64,000 bases of DNA from positions 1,550,001 to 1,614,000 of the forward strand of contig CP114179.1 of NCBI GenBank assembly GCA_039555135.1. The letters run 5' to 3'. The notes under the pieces were generated by a model that was given only the letters and a program-made list of their open reading frames with translations, made no database searches and was not told where the DNA came from. The translations under genes were made by a program, and so were the position numbers. Position 1 is the first letter of the stretch, and every line of letters starts with the position of its first letter. This document shows, in pieces, positions 1 through 11,346 of the stretch. Source of the stretch: Phycisphaeraceae bacterium D3-23 (GTDB lineage: Bacteria > Planctomycetota > Phycisphaerae > Phycisphaerales > Phycisphaeraceae).

Positions 1-1
1 C

Positions 2-232
2 GGCATGGTCTGGAACAAACGCAACCGGCTCGACCGGGCGCTGACGATGTTCGACCGCGCCGCCGAGGTCGCCCCCGATAACACGACGCCCCTCATCCTC
101 CGCGGCATGGCGCTCCAGCGCGACGAGCGCCCCGCCGCCGCCGCCGAGGCCTACCGCCAGGCCCTCGAAGTCGACCCCGGCGACCACCGCGCCCAGCGCC
201 TGCTCGCCTCGGTCAGCGAAGACCTGCACTAA
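2..232 (+). CDS. TPR-repeat protein, C-terminal end only
   Basis: The reading frame is open from the window edge, so only the last ~77 residues are seen. They form two tetratricopeptide-like helical pairs: one around LDRALTMFDRAAEVAPDN and a second around AAAAEAYRQALEVDPGD, with the alternating small/large residues and the closing Asp-Pro typical of TPR units. TPR proteins act as protein-protein interaction scaffolds, but nothing here shows the partner. A strong hairpin terminator follows the stop codon by about 20 bases, so the transcript probably ends here, separate from the response regulator gene downstream. The true start lies outside the window. Confidence 0.75.
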   Translation, partial: GMVWNKRNRLDRALTMFDRAAEVAPDNTTPLILRGMALQRDERPAAAAEAYRQALEVDPGDHRAQRLLASVSEDLH

Positions 233-254
233 AACGTGCAACCCATCCAAACGG

Positions 255-286
255 ACAGGCCGGGCTTAACCCCGGCCTGTTTCTTT
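255..286 (+). terminator. intrinsic terminator after the TPR gene
   Basis: A perfect 10-bp stem (ACAGGCCGGG / CCCGGCCTGT) with a 6-base loop is followed directly by TTCTTT. It sits ~20 bases past the TPR stop codon and before the response regulator gene, in the right orientation for Rho-independent termination on +. Confidence 0.8.
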
Positions 287-398
287 CCGAAAACAGACAC
301 AGCGTCACGACTCGCCTCGCACAACGCAAGCGACACCCCCATCGGTCCGGCAGGAGGCAACCCGCCGGACCGAGCCAAACGGGGAGGAGACCCAGGGC

Positions 399-791
399 AT
401 GAACCCGCCGCGCATTCTGGTTGTGGATGATGAGCAGCACATCGTGCAGGTGTTGTCGCTCACGCTACGCCGCGCCGGGTACAGCGTCGAGACCGCCACC
501 GACGGCGACGCCGCATGGCGGGCGATCCAGACCGACCGCCCCGACCTCGTCATCACCGACCAGTCCATGCCCGGCATCACCGGCACACAGCTCGTCGAGC
601 GCCTACAACACGCGACAGACGGTGCGTCGCTGCCGGTCCTCATCATCACCGCCAAGCGGATGGCCATCGAGCCCAACGAGAACCACGCCGTCACCGCCAT
701 CCTGCCCAAGCCCTTTAGCCCACGCGAAGTGCTGTCCAAGGTCTACGACCTGGTCGGCCCGGGCGTCGCGCCACAGGAGATCGAACTATGA
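399..791 (+). CDS. single-domain response regulator (CheY-like receiver)
   Basis: The 130-residue protein is a receiver domain with no output domain. All key residues are present: acidic pair D10/D11 in ILVVDDE, phosphoacceptor D54 in ITDQSMPG, switch T84 in LIITAKR and K104 in LPKPFS. Such proteins are phosphorylated by histidine kinases and then bind a partner. A GGGAGGAG ribosome site lies about 10 bases upstream of the ATG. The stop codon overlaps the start of the next gene (a STAS protein) by four bases (ATGA), which indicates translational coupling. The genes that follow encode secretion/pilus ATPase and membrane components, so a role in controlling that machinery is plausible; that link is inference. 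Confidence 0.9.
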   Translation: MNPPRILVVDDEQHIVQVLSLTLRRAGYSVETATDGDAAWRAIQTDRPDLVITDQSMPGITGTQLVERLQHATDGASLPVLIITAKRMAIEPNENHAVTAILPKPFSPREVLSKVYDLVGPGVAPQEIEL

Positions 792-1123
792 AAATCACCT
801 ACGAAGACCGCGGCCCGGTGACCGTCTTTTCAGTCACAGGCGACCTCTCCATCGACGACGCCGACCGCTTCCGCCGCGAAGCCATGCAGCGGCTCGACGA
901 GGACATCCGCGACTTCGTCCTCGACTTCGAAGGGCTCGAGTTTATCGACTCCCGCGGGCTCGAGACCCTGCTCTGGCTCCAGGACCGATGCGCCGAACTG
1001 CTCGGCCAGGTCCGCATCGCCAGCTGCCCCGACCACGTCAACAAGGTCCTCGAAATCACCCGCCTCTCCGCACGTTTTGAATGCCACGACAATATCGACC
1101 GCGCTATCAAGAGTCTCGGGTAA
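788..1123 (+). CDS. STAS-domain protein (anti-sigma factor antagonist type)
   Basis: At 111 residues this is a stand-alone STAS domain, the fold of SpoIIAA/RsbV anti-anti-sigma factors. The conserved loop is FIDSRGLE, with Ser55 at the position normally phosphorylated by a partner Ser/Thr kinase of the RsbW type. The start overlaps the preceding receiver gene by four bases, so the two are probably made together in a fixed ratio. No RsbW-like kinase or sigma factor is seen nearby. A partner-switching role is therefore family knowledge and inference, not something shown by the locus. A second STAS gene precedes another secretion ATPase at 9684, which repeats the pairing. Confidence 0.85.
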   Translation: MKITYEDRGPVTVFSVTGDLSIDDADRFRREAMQRLDEDIRDFVLDFEGLEFIDSRGLETLLWLQDRCAELLGQVRIASCPDHVNKVLEITRLSARFECHDNIDRAIKSLG

Positions 1124-1168
1124 CACGAACTCAACGCCAGGAAGCAACCCGTGGGGGGGAGCAACGCT

Positions 1169-2917
1169 ATGGGCAACGAAAGTCCCACCAACCGAAAACC
1201 GGTCACCGCGCCGCCGCGCGTCGGCGACCTGCTGCTCGAACGCGGCCTGATCACGCAGCAGCAGATCGACCAGGCGCTCGACTACCAACGCGCATCCGGC
1301 AAGAAGGCGCTCCTGGGCGAGGTCCTCGTCGAACTCGAGTTCGTCACCGAAGCGCAGGTCATGGAGGCCATCGCGCAGAGCTACGGCGTCCCGTTCGCAA
1401 GCATCACGCCGTCGCTCATCGACCCCAAGACCCTCGAGATCCTCGACCGCGCGTTCTGCGAAAAACACCTGATCGTCCCGCTCTTCCTGATCGAGGGCCG
1501 GCTCACCGTCGCCGTCAGCGAGCCCGCCAACGTCTTCATCACCGAAGAAGTCGAGCGCATGACCGGACACCCCGTCCAGGTCGTCGCCTCGACCCCCGCC
1601 GACATCCGCCAGGCACTGGCCGGGCTGCAGTCGGCCGACAGCGACGCCGTCTTCGTCATCGACGACATGATGGACGACTTCGAGGCCAGCGACCTCGACA
1701 TCGTCGAGCAGGAGATCACCGACCTCTCCGACCTCGAAGACTCCGCGGGCGAGTCGCCGGTCATCAAGCTGGTCAACTACATCATCTTCTCGGCCGTCAA
1801 AGAGGGCGCAAGCGATATCCACGTCGAGCCCGACGACGGCCGACTGCGCATCCGCTTCCGCGTCGATGGTCGGCTGTTTGAAAAACTCACCCCGCCCCAC
1901 CACATGCTCGCCGCCATGGTCTCGCGCATCAAGATCATGTCCGCGCTCGACATCTCCGAACGCCGCATCCCCCAGGACGGCGCGATCACGATCCGCATCG
2001 ATAAACGCCAGATCGACCTCCGCGTCTCGACCATGCCCGGGAAGTTCGGCGAAAAAGTCGTCATGCGCATCGTCGACCAGAAGAACGCCGTCACCTCGCT
2101 CGACTACCTCGGCTTCCACCCCGACATGCTCAGGCAGCTGCGCGAACTCATCGCGATGCCCAACGGCGTCGTACTCGTCACCGGGCCCACCGGCTCGGGC
2201 AAATCGACCACGCTCTACGGCGCGCTCGCCGAGATCAACCGCGAAGACATCAACATCTCAACCGTCGAAGACCCCGTCGAGTACAACCTGCCCGGCGTCA
2301 ACCAGTTCCAGACCCACGACAAGGCCGGCTTCACCTTCGCCAAAGCGCTCCGCGCCCTCTTACGCCAGGACCCCGACGTCGTCATGCTCGGCGAGATCCG
2401 CGACCCCGAGACCGCCAAGACCGCGACCCAGGCCGCGCTCACCGGCCACCTCGTCCTGTCCACGCTGCACACCAACGACGCGCCCAGCGCGATCACCCGG
2501 CTCATCAACGTCGGCGTCGAGTCCTACCTCGTCGCCGCCGCGCTCCGCGGCATCCTCGCACAGCGGCTGGTCCGCAAGCTCTGCCAGCACTGCCGCGAGG
2601 CCGTCAAGCCCGACAAGGCCGAGCAGCAGCTCATCGCCAAGCTCGAAAACGAAGGCCACGAGATCGGCCACCTCTACCGCGGCGCGGGCTGCAACAAATG
2701 CCGCAACACCGGGTTCGCCGGCCGGCTGGGCATCTACGAACTCCTCGTCCCCAACGACGAAGCACTCGACGCCATCGCGCGCGGCGACAGCCCCAACGTC
2801 GTCCGCGACCTCTCGCTCAAGACCGGCGGCTACCGGTCACTCAAGCAAGACGGCGTCGCCAAGGCCGCTCAGGGACTCACCACCCTCGAAGAAGTCTTCA
2901 AAGCCACCGCGATGTAA
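1169..2917 (+). CDS. GspE/PilB-family assembly ATPase
   Basis: This is the cytoplasmic hexameric ATPase that drives pilin or pseudopilin assembly in type IV pilus and type II secretion systems. The N-terminal ~150 residues match the MshEN/T2SSE-N domain (VGDLLLERGLITQQQ...). The Walker A motif GPTGSGKST is near residue 339, with DPVEY and the Walker B-like VVMLGEIRDPETA after it. Two CxxC pairs (CQHC near 472 and CNKC near 508) form the zinc-binding tetracysteine typical of GspE/PilB and absent from PilT. A GTG at 1151 would extend the protein by six residues. The ATG at 1169 is preferred because GGGGGGAG sits 8-15 bases before it. The PilC/GspF partner follows. Confidence 0.93.
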   Translation: MGNESPTNRKPVTAPPRVGDLLLERGLITQQQIDQALDYQRASGKKALLGEVLVELEFVTEAQVMEAIAQSYGVPFASITPSLIDPKTLEILDRAFCEKHLIVPLFLIEGRLTVAVSEPANVFITEEVERMTGHPVQVVASTPADIRQALAGLQSADSDAVFVIDDMMDDFEASDLDIVEQEITDLSDLEDSAGESPVIKLVNYIIFSAVKEGASDIHVEPDDGRLRIRFRVDGRLFEKLTPPHHMLAAMVSRIKIMSALDISERRIPQDGAITIRIDKRQIDLRVSTMPGKFGEKVVMRIVDQKNAVTSLDYLGFHPDMLRQLRELIAMPNGVVLVTGPTGSGKSTTLYGALAEINREDINISTVEDPVEYNLPGVNQFQTHDKAGFTFAKALRALLRQDPDVVMLGEIRDPETAKTATQAALTGHLVLSTLHTNDAPSAITRLINVGVESYLVAAALRGILAQRLVRKLCQHCREAVKPDKAEQQLIAKLENEGHEIGHLYRGAGCNKCRNTGFAGRLGIYELLVPNDEALDAIARGDSPNVVRDLSLKTGGYRSLKQDGVAKAAQGLTTLEEVFKATAM

Positions 2918-2965
2918 CCCCCTGCTTCTTCTATCACCCGACTTCTATCTTCTCACTAAACCGCC

Positions 2966-4183
2966 ATGCCACAGTTCACCTACAAAGCACGTGACAACCA
3001 GGGCGACACCACCACGGGCACGATCGACGCCGCCACCGCCGAAGAGGCCGGCAACCGCCTGCGCTCGCAAGGCCGGTTTATCGTCGCGCTCGACGAGCAA
3101 GGCGGCGGCGACGACTGGCAACCCAAGACGGGCCGGCAGCGCATCAAGAAGCAAGATGTCATCACCTTCTCCCATCAGCTCTCGGTCATGGTCGACACCG
3201 GCGTGCCCATCAGCGAAGCGCTCCAGTGCTGCGCCGACCAGTCCGACTGCGCCGGGTTCAAGACCGTGCTCCAGGACGTCGCCGACCGCGTACAGTCCGG
3301 CTCGGACCTGAGCTCTTCGATGCAGCAGCACCCCAAGGTCTTCCCGACCGTCATGTGCTCGCTCATTAAAGCCAGCGAGCTCTCGGGCACGATGGGCAAG
3401 ATGCTCGACCGCATCAGCAAGTACATGAGTAAAGAGGCCGGCACGCTCCGCAAGATCAAAGGCGCGCTGACCTACCCGGCCGTGATGATCTCGTTCGTCA
3501 TCCTCATCACGGTACTGCTCCTGCTGTTCGTCCTCCCGCGCTTCGCCACGATCTACGCGGGACGCGGCGCAGCACTGCCCGCGCCGACCCGACTGCTTCT
3601 CGGCGTCAGCGGCAGCTTCCAGAACTTCTGGTGGGTCTACCTCGGGGCCGTGCTCGCGCTCGCCGCGCTCGTCGTCTGCGGGTTTGTCACGCAGACCGGC
3701 CGGGGCGTCGTCGACTACCTCAAGCTCAACACGCCTGTCGTCGGCCCGCTATTCCGCAAGCTGTACGTCACCCGCGCGACCCGCACGATGGGCACCATGA
3801 TCGACGCCGGCGTCCCGATCCTCGACATGATCCCGATCGCCAAGGCCGTCACCGCCAACAGCTACTACAACGTGTTTTGGGAAAATGTCGATCAGAAACT
3901 CCGCACCGGGTCCCAGCTCTCCGAACCGTTCTTCCAGAACAAGGGCGAACTGATGCCCAGCAGCGTCGCGCAGATGATCTCCGCCGGCGAAAAATCCGGC
4001 CGGCTGGGCGAGGTCCTCCACAAGGTCGCCGAGTTCACCGAGGAAGAGTTCGACGAGCAGGTCAAGAACGCGACCAAGTTCATCGAGCCCGCGATGGTCG
4101 TCGTCATGGGCGGCATCATCGGCTTCGTCGCGATCGCGCTATTGCTGCCGATCTTCCAGGTCAGCACGGTGGTGTCGAGCTAG
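2966..4183 (+). CDS. PilC/GspF-family inner-membrane platform protein
   Basis: The 405-residue protein has two tandem GspF domains, each a cytoplasmic helical bundle followed by membrane helices. Membrane segments are clear around residues 170-195 (VMISFVILITVLLLLFVL), 220-245 and at the C terminus (MVVVMGGIIGFVAIALLLP). The N-terminal MPQFTYKARDNQG start is typical of the family. This protein anchors the ATPase to the inner membrane and couples ATP hydrolysis to pilin insertion. It lies 48 bases after the ATPase gene, and the two are presumably one operon. No pilin, prepilin peptidase or secretin is present nearby, so the rest of the machine must be encoded elsewhere. Confidence 0.92.
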   Translation: MPQFTYKARDNQGDTTTGTIDAATAEEAGNRLRSQGRFIVALDEQGGGDDWQPKTGRQRIKKQDVITFSHQLSVMVDTGVPISEALQCCADQSDCAGFKTVLQDVADRVQSGSDLSSSMQQHPKVFPTVMCSLIKASELSGTMGKMLDRISKYMSKEAGTLRKIKGALTYPAVMISFVILITVLLLLFVLPRFATIYAGRGAALPAPTRLLLGVSGSFQNFWWVYLGAVLALAALVVCGFVTQTGRGVVDYLKLNTPVVGPLFRKLYVTRATRTMGTMIDAGVPILDMIPIAKAVTANSYYNVFWENVDQKLRTGSQLSEPFFQNKGELMPSSVAQMISAGEKSGRLGEVLHKVAEFTEEEFDEQVKNATKFIEPAMVVVMGGIIGFVAIALLLPIFQVSTVVSS

Positions 4184-4243
4184 GAAACGCAACACCAAAA
4201 GCACCGCGTTGCAAAACACCGCGCAATAACACAACCGCAATAT

Positions 4244-4277
4244 GGGGCGGTGTCGCTGGAGGGGCGACGCCGCCCCG
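4244..4277. other. hairpin downstream of the PilC-like gene
   Basis: GGGGCGGTGTCGC pairs with GCGACGCCGCCCC around a short loop (one mismatch in the stem). It lies 60 bases after the stop codon and lacks a T-run, so it may be a weak transcript end or another repeat rather than a clear terminator. Confidence 0.4.
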
Positions 4278-4293
4278 CTTGCGTTAACAGCGC

Positions 4294-4399
4294 GTAGGGT
4301 GGGTGGAGCGAGCCCGCGAGCGATACCCACCGCGATGAAACCAATAAATTATGCAGCGCCCGGTGGGTATCGCTCGCGGACTCGCTCCACCCACCCTAC
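4294..4399. repeat. 39-bp inverted repeat, GTAGGGTGGGTGGAGCG family
   Basis: Two 39-base arms (4294-4332 and 4361-4399) are inverted copies with a single difference. The outer ends read GTAGGGTGGGTGGAGCG and the inner ends GCGATACCCACCG. The 28-base centre is AT-rich. The element fills the space between two convergent genes (PilC-like and topoisomerase subunit B). Diverged copies are at 42515-42735, where another repeat is nested inside, and a single arm is at 60005-60024. Confidence 0.9.
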
Positions 4400-4406
4400 A
4401 CCTGAA

Positions 4407-6321
4407 TCACACATCCACCGCCTCCGCCTGATCCGCGTGCTCCATGATGAAGCGGAACCTTGCGGCGGGGTCTTTGCCCATGAGGTCGCTCATCACGCGG
4501 TCGGTCTCTAACGGGTCGGCGATCTCGACGCGCAATAGCCGGCGGGTCTTCGGGTTGAGTGTCGTCTCCCACAGCACCTTGGGCATCATTTCGCCCAGGC
4601 CCTTGAAGCGGGTGATGTCGGGCTTGGCGTTGCCCTTGGCGTGTTCCTTCAGGATGCGTTCGCGGTCGGGCTCGTCGCTGGCCCAGTAGGTCTCTTTGCC
4701 GATGTCGACGCGGTAGAGCGGGGGCATCGCGATGAAGACCCGGCCGTCGCGGATGAGTTCGGGCAGGTGGCGGTAGAACAAAGTCAGCAGGAGCGTGGTG
4801 ATGTGGTGGCCGTCGGAGTCGGCGTCGGCGAGGAGGATGATGCGCTGGTAGCGGAGCTTGGCGGGCTCGCAGGGGTTGATGCCGCAGCCCATCGCGGTGA
4901 GGAGGTCGCCGATCTCCTTGTTTTCGAGGACTTTTTTAAGCGTCGCGTTTTCGGTGTTGAGCACCTTGCCGCGCAGGGGGAGGATGGCCTGGTGCGATCG
5001 GTCGCGCCCCTGCTTCGCTGCCCCCGGCCGAGTCGCCTTCGACGATGAAGAGCTCGCTGTCGTGGCGGTCGTTGGAATGGCAGTCGCTGAGCTTGCCGGG
5101 GAGGGTGAGTTTGTTGGTCGCGCTCTTGCGTGAGATGGCGGCGCTGGCGGCGCGGGACGCGGCGCGGGCGCGGGCGGCGGCGACGATGCGCGCGACGACG
5201 GCCTCGGCCACGGACTGGTTCGAATTCAGCCAGTGCTCGAACGCGGGGCGCACCGCGTTATCGACCACGCCCGTCATCTCGACGTTGTTGAGCCGGTCCT
5301 TCGTCTGGCTCTGGAACTGCGGCTCAGTGACGAAGACGGAGAGGATGCCGTGCAGTCCTTCGCGGAGGTCGGGGTGTTCGAGCTTGACGCCGCGGGGAGT
5401 GAGTTTGTGGACCTCGATGTAGTTGCGCAGGGCTTTGTTGATGCCGGCCCGCAGGCCGTTTTCGTGCGTCCCGCCGGCGGGTGTGGGGATGCCGTTGGCG
5501 TAGGACTTGATGAACTCTTCGGTGTGGTCGGTCCACTGGAAGACGCACTCGACCCGGCTGTCGCCGACTTCTTTCTCGAAGCGGAAGGGCGCGTCGTGCG
5601 TCGGCCGGGCCTTGCGGTCTTTGAGTGTTTTCGCGAGGTAGTCTGCGATGCCGTTCTCGTGGAAGAACGTGACCTTCTTCGCGCCGCCCTCGGCGGTTTC
5701 GTCGGTGTAGTGGATCTTGACGCCGCGGTGGATGAAGCTGGCGACCTCGATGCGCTGGGCGATGGTTTCGCCGTTGAACTGGGTGCGGGCGAAGATGGTG
5801 GGGTCGGGCTCGAAGTAGATGGTGGTGCCGCTGCCGCGGACGGGGGCTTTCTTGCGCAGGAGTTTCGTGGTGGGCTTGCCGCGTTTGAACTCCATGCGGT
5901 ACTCGCGGCCGTCGCGTTTGACGGTGGCGACGAGTTTTTTGGAGAGCGCGTTGACGACGGAGGCCCCGACGCCGTGGAGCCCGCCGGAGGTCTTGTAGTT
6001 GTTGCCCTCGAACTTGCCGCCGGCGTGGAGCTCGGTGAGGACCATCTCGAGGCCGGACTTCTTGGACTTCTTGTCGATATCGGTGGGGATGCCCCGGCCG
6101 TTGTCGGTGATGGTGACGGACTGGCCGTCCTTGTGGAGCGTGACGGTGATCTCGGAGGCGTGGCCGTTCATGGCCTCGTCGACGCCGTTGTCGAAGACCT
6201 CCCAGACGAGGTGGTGGAGCCCGGCCGCGCCGACCCCGCCGATGTACATGCCGGGGCGCTTGCGCACGGGGTCGAGGCCTTCGAGGCGGGAGAGGTCTTT
6301 GGTGGTGTAGGTCTGGGTCAT
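4407..6321 (-). pseudogene. type IIA DNA topoisomerase subunit B (GyrB/ParE), one frameshift
   Basis: The translation runs from MTQTYTTKDLSRLEGLDPV through the GHKL ATPase domain (DNGRGIPTD, GGLHGVGASVVNAL), the transducer domain and the TOPRIM motif EGDSAGGS, where the frame is lost. The correct frame resumes at KVLNTENATLKKVL and continues through DADSDGHH to the C terminus. Near 5010 the coding strand reads GGCAGCGAAGCAGGGG. Adding CG after GGCAGCG restores GSAKQGRD, the normal family sequence. The product would pass double-stranded DNA through a cut together with subunit A, encoded just upstream. Such genes are usually essential, so a sequencing or assembly error is more likely than real decay. 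Gyrase versus topoisomerase IV cannot be settled by eye. Confidence 0.9.
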
Positions 6322-6330
6322 TTGTTTTTT

Positions 6331-6446
6331 GCCACAGATAGACACAGATGAACACGGATGAAGGCAGAGTAGGCACGGGTACACATGGCCAGTCCGACAA
6401 TCTGGCGACACGATTCTGGTCTGTGTTTATCGGTGTCCATCTGTGG

Positions 6447-6447
<1 letters not shown>
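6331..6447. repeat. inverted repeat, GCCACAGATnGACAC family
   Basis: The left arm (6331-6363) begins GCCACAGATAGACACAGATG. The right arm (6419-6447) is its imperfect reverse complement and ends in ATCTGTGGC. The element fills the whole gap between the two topoisomerase genes, and its right edge overlaps the stop codon of subunit A. A related inverted repeat with ACCACCGATGCACAC arms lies at 54847-54976. Confidence 0.75.
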
Positions 6448-8989
<2,542 letters not shown>

Positions 8990-9104
8990 GGCTGATCGGG
9001 GTGGGGAATCCGTTGGGGCGTGCAGTATAGAGCGAACGGCGGCGGCGGTGCGGCAGGCCGATTGGGTGTTGAAAGCTCGGGCCAATCCCGCCCGGCCCAC
9101 CCGG

Positions 9105-9110
9105 TACAAT
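9105..9110 (+). promoter_or_regulatory. possible -10 box giving a leaderless ruvC transcript
   Basis: TACAAT ends six bases before the ruvC ATG. A start site seven bases downstream of the box would fall on the ATG itself. No Shine-Dalgarno sequence precedes the ATG and no clear -35 is seen, so this is tentative. Confidence 0.35.
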
Positions 9111-9116
9111 CGGGCC

Positions 9117-9608
9117 ATGCGTGTCCTCGGCATCGACCCCGGCCTGCGGCTCACCGGCTACGGCCTGGTGGTGACCCGGCCCGGCGCGATCGAGCCGACA
9201 CTCGTCGAAGCCGGCGTCATCAAGCTCAACGCCAAGACCTCAGTCGCCGCACGGCTGGCGCAGCTCGCCGAGGACCTCGATGGCTTGCTCGAAACGCTTT
9301 CGCCGACGCGGGTCGCCGTCGAAAAACTTTTCGCCCACTACGCCCACCCGCGCACCGCGATCGTCATGGGCCACGCCCGGGGCGTCATCCTGCTGTGTGC
9401 CCAGCAGCACGGGCTCGGGATCGACGAGCTCGGGGCGACCGAGGTCAAGAAATCGCTCACGGGCAACGGCCACGCCTCCAAGGAACAGATGCAGCGGGCG
9501 GTGCAGGCACAGTACCGGCTGGCCCAGCCGCCGAGCCCGCCGGACGTGGCGGACGCGATCGCGATCGCCACCTGCGCGGCGCGGCGGGCGGCGGTGGCGG
9601 CGCTGTAG
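9117..9608 (+). CDS. ruvC: Holliday junction resolvase RuvC
   Basis: RuvC cuts Holliday junctions symmetrically after RuvAB branch migration in homologous recombination. The 163-residue length is normal. The acidic active site is visible: D7 in LGIDPGL, the Glu of VAVEKLF near residue 66, and the aspartates of [11 protein letters not shown] near the C terminus. GHARGVILL and [12 protein letters not shown] are also family-typical. The ATG was chosen because it starts the first beta-strand directly; upstream in-frame sequence is not RuvC-like. The gene is divergent from the topoisomerase pair and is followed by a STAS gene. RuvA and RuvB are not in the window. Confidence 0.93.
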   Translation: MRVLGIDPGLRLTGYGLVVTRPGAIEPTLVEAGVIKLNAKTSVAARLAQLAEDLDGLLETLSPTRVAVEKLFAHYAHPRTAIVMGHARGVILLCAQQHGLGIDELGATEVKKSLTGNGHASKEQMQRAVQAQYRLAQPPSPPDVADAIAIATCAARRAAVAAL

Positions 9609-9683
9609 CCCAAGACCCCGCCCAGCCGGTACGATATGCAGCCGGGGCTGGGACATTTCGCAACACACTCGGACAGGGAAGCT

Positions 9684-10040
9684 ATGAGCGTGAAGATGAT
9701 CGGGATCGAGGACGACGGCATCGCCGTGCTCGCGTGCAGCGACCAGCTCGACGGGCTGGCCATGACGGCCGACGGCAATGCGCCGCTCAAACAAGTCTTG
9801 GGCGAGACCTGCTACACCAAACGCGTCGCACTCGACCTGGGCGAGACCGGCTACATCGACTCGGCCGCGATCGGCTGGCTGCTCTCGAGCCACAAGTCCT
9901 TCAAAGACGCCGGCGGCCGCATCGTCATCCACTCGCTCCAGCCCGGCGTGCAGCGCGTCATCGACATGATGCGTATCGGCAGCGTCCTCGAGATCGCCCC
10001 GAACCAAGAACAAGCCCTCAACCAACTGCGCGGGAGCTAA
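9684..10040 (+). CDS. STAS-domain protein
   Basis: The product (118 residues from ATG 9684) is a small alpha/beta protein with the STAS phospho-loop as YIDSAAIGWLL, so a phosphorylatable serine is retained. The strand VALDLGET before it and the GGRIVIHSLQPGVQRVIDMM segment after it fit an anti-sigma-antagonist fold. In-frame codons extend upstream to 9636, but an ACAGGGA ribosome-site-like sequence sits just before ATG 9684, which makes that start better. Six bases separate its stop codon from the next ATPase gene. The same arrangement (STAS then GspE-type ATPase) occurs at 788-2917, which hints that these STAS proteins serve the ATPases; this is inference. Confidence 0.8.
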   Translation: MSVKMIGIEDDGIAVLACSDQLDGLAMTADGNAPLKQVLGETCYTKRVALDLGETGYIDSAAIGWLLSSHKSFKDAGGRIVIHSLQPGVQRVIDMMRIGSVLEIAPNQEQALNQLRGS

Positions 10041-10046
10041 ACCCAC

Positions 10047-11306
10047 ATGATGCCGCAAACCCAGACCGCCGCCCAGATGATCGACATCGCCGCGCTCCCC
10101 GTGGAAGACGCGGTCGACCGCGTGATCAACCACGCCGTGACGCTGCGCGCCAGCGACCTCTTCATCCTCGCCAACGAGGACTTCTACGCGATCAGCATCC
10201 GCCACCTCGGGCTGATGCGCCCGGTCAGCATCGTCAGCGCCGAGGTCGGCAAGCAGTTCACCCAGCACATCAAGGCCAACGCCGGCATGGATGTCGCCGA
10301 GCACCGCCACCCCGCCGACGGCCGATGGATCTATGAACGCGCCGAAACCGAGAACGCCGACAACGAAGACGACAACGAAGACGCCGCCGTCGTCGACCTC
10401 CGGCTGAGCACCGTCCCGACGCTGCACGGCGAGGACATGGTCATCCGCCTCCTGTCCCGCGACTTCGGGCTCTACGAAATGAACGAGCTCGGCTTCGCCG
10501 ACGACGAGCTCAGTACCGTCGAGATGATGCTCGACTCCCCCGGCGGACTCATCCTCTGCTGCGGCCCCACCTCCAGCGGCAAGACCGCCACCCTCTACGC
10601 CGCGCTGCGCCACCTCCACGACGGCACCCGCAAGATCAACACCATCGAAGACCCGATCGAGTTCGCCATCGACGGCTTCCGCCAGTCGCAGATCAACACA
10701 CAGATCAATCTCAAGTTCGCCGACCTGCTCAAGGGCGTCCTGCGCCAGTCGCCCGACATCATCATGATCGGCGAGATCCGGGATAAGGAGACCGCGACCA
10801 CGGCCGTACGCGCCGCGAACTCGGGGCACCTCGTGCTCTCGACGATCCACGCCCCCGTCGCGGCCGCGGCGATCGAATCCATGCGGTCGCTGGGCGTCAA
10901 CAACCACTTCCTCGCGACCGCGCTGCGCGGCGTGATCTCGCAGCGTCTGGTCCGTACGCTCGACCCCGACCGCCGCGTCGAGTACGACATCAGCCACGCC
11001 CCCGAGATCTTCTCGCCCATCACCCCCCTGCTCAAGGAAGGCGAGGGCAAGACCTTCTACGCCCCCGGCGCCGGCGAGGGCCAGTCGGGGTACAACGGCC
11101 GAACCGGCGTGTACGAGGTGATGGCCATGACGACCGCGCTGCGCGGGCTCGTGTCCAAGGGGGCCGACACCACCAAGATCCGCGAGCAGGCGCTCAACGA
11201 CGGCATGCGCGACTTCAAGTCCAACGCGCTGCTCAAGGTCGCCCGCGGCGTGACGGCGATCGAAGAAGTCTTCCGCGTCATCCCGGCGGAGTATTTGGAC
11301 GAGTAG
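10047..11306 (+). CDS. PilT/GspE-family secretion ATPase
   Basis: The protein is 419 residues. Its N-terminal domain (AVDRVINHAVTLRASDLFI) resembles the PAS-like domain of PilT/GspE ATPases. The Walker A motif GPTSSGKT is near residue 173, with IEDPIEF, the Walker B-like IIMIGEIRDKETA and the His box GHLVLSTIHAP downstream. No CxxC zinc pairs are present, unlike the ATPase at 1169, so it is closer to PilT-type or a divergent GspE. An acidic insert (ENADNEDDNEDAA, near residue 105) breaks the N-terminal domain. It may power retraction or be a second assembly motor. It directly follows a STAS gene, probably in one operon. Confidence 0.85.
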   Translation: MMPQTQTAAQMIDIAALPVEDAVDRVINHAVTLRASDLFILANEDFYAISIRHLGLMRPVSIVSAEVGKQFTQHIKANAGMDVAEHRHPADGRWIYERAETENADNEDDNEDAAVVDLRLSTVPTLHGEDMVIRLLSRDFGLYEMNELGFADDELSTVEMMLDSPGGLILCCGPTSSGKTATLYAALRHLHDGTRKINTIEDPIEFAIDGFRQSQINTQINLKFADLLKGVLRQSPDIIMIGEIRDKETATTAVRAANSGHLVLSTIHAPVAAAAIESMRSLGVNNHFLATALRGVISQRLVRTLDPDRRVEYDISHAPEIFSPITPLLKEGEGKTFYAPGAGEGQSGYNGRTGVYEVMAMTTALRGLVSKGADTTKIREQALNDGMRDFKSNALLKVARGVTAIEEVFRVIPAEYLDE

Positions 11307-11346
11307 GCGACACCCCGCTCCACAACAGCCAGACAAGGCACGCAGC

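Noticed and set aside
1151-1168. GTG start that would extend the GspE/PilB-like ATPase by six residues
   Set aside because: The GTG lies at the edge of the G-rich ribosome site that correctly serves ATG 1169.
830-2119. A 429-codon minus-strand frame opposite the STAS and ATPase genes
   Set aside because: Antisense shadow with no recognisable motif and no ribosome site.
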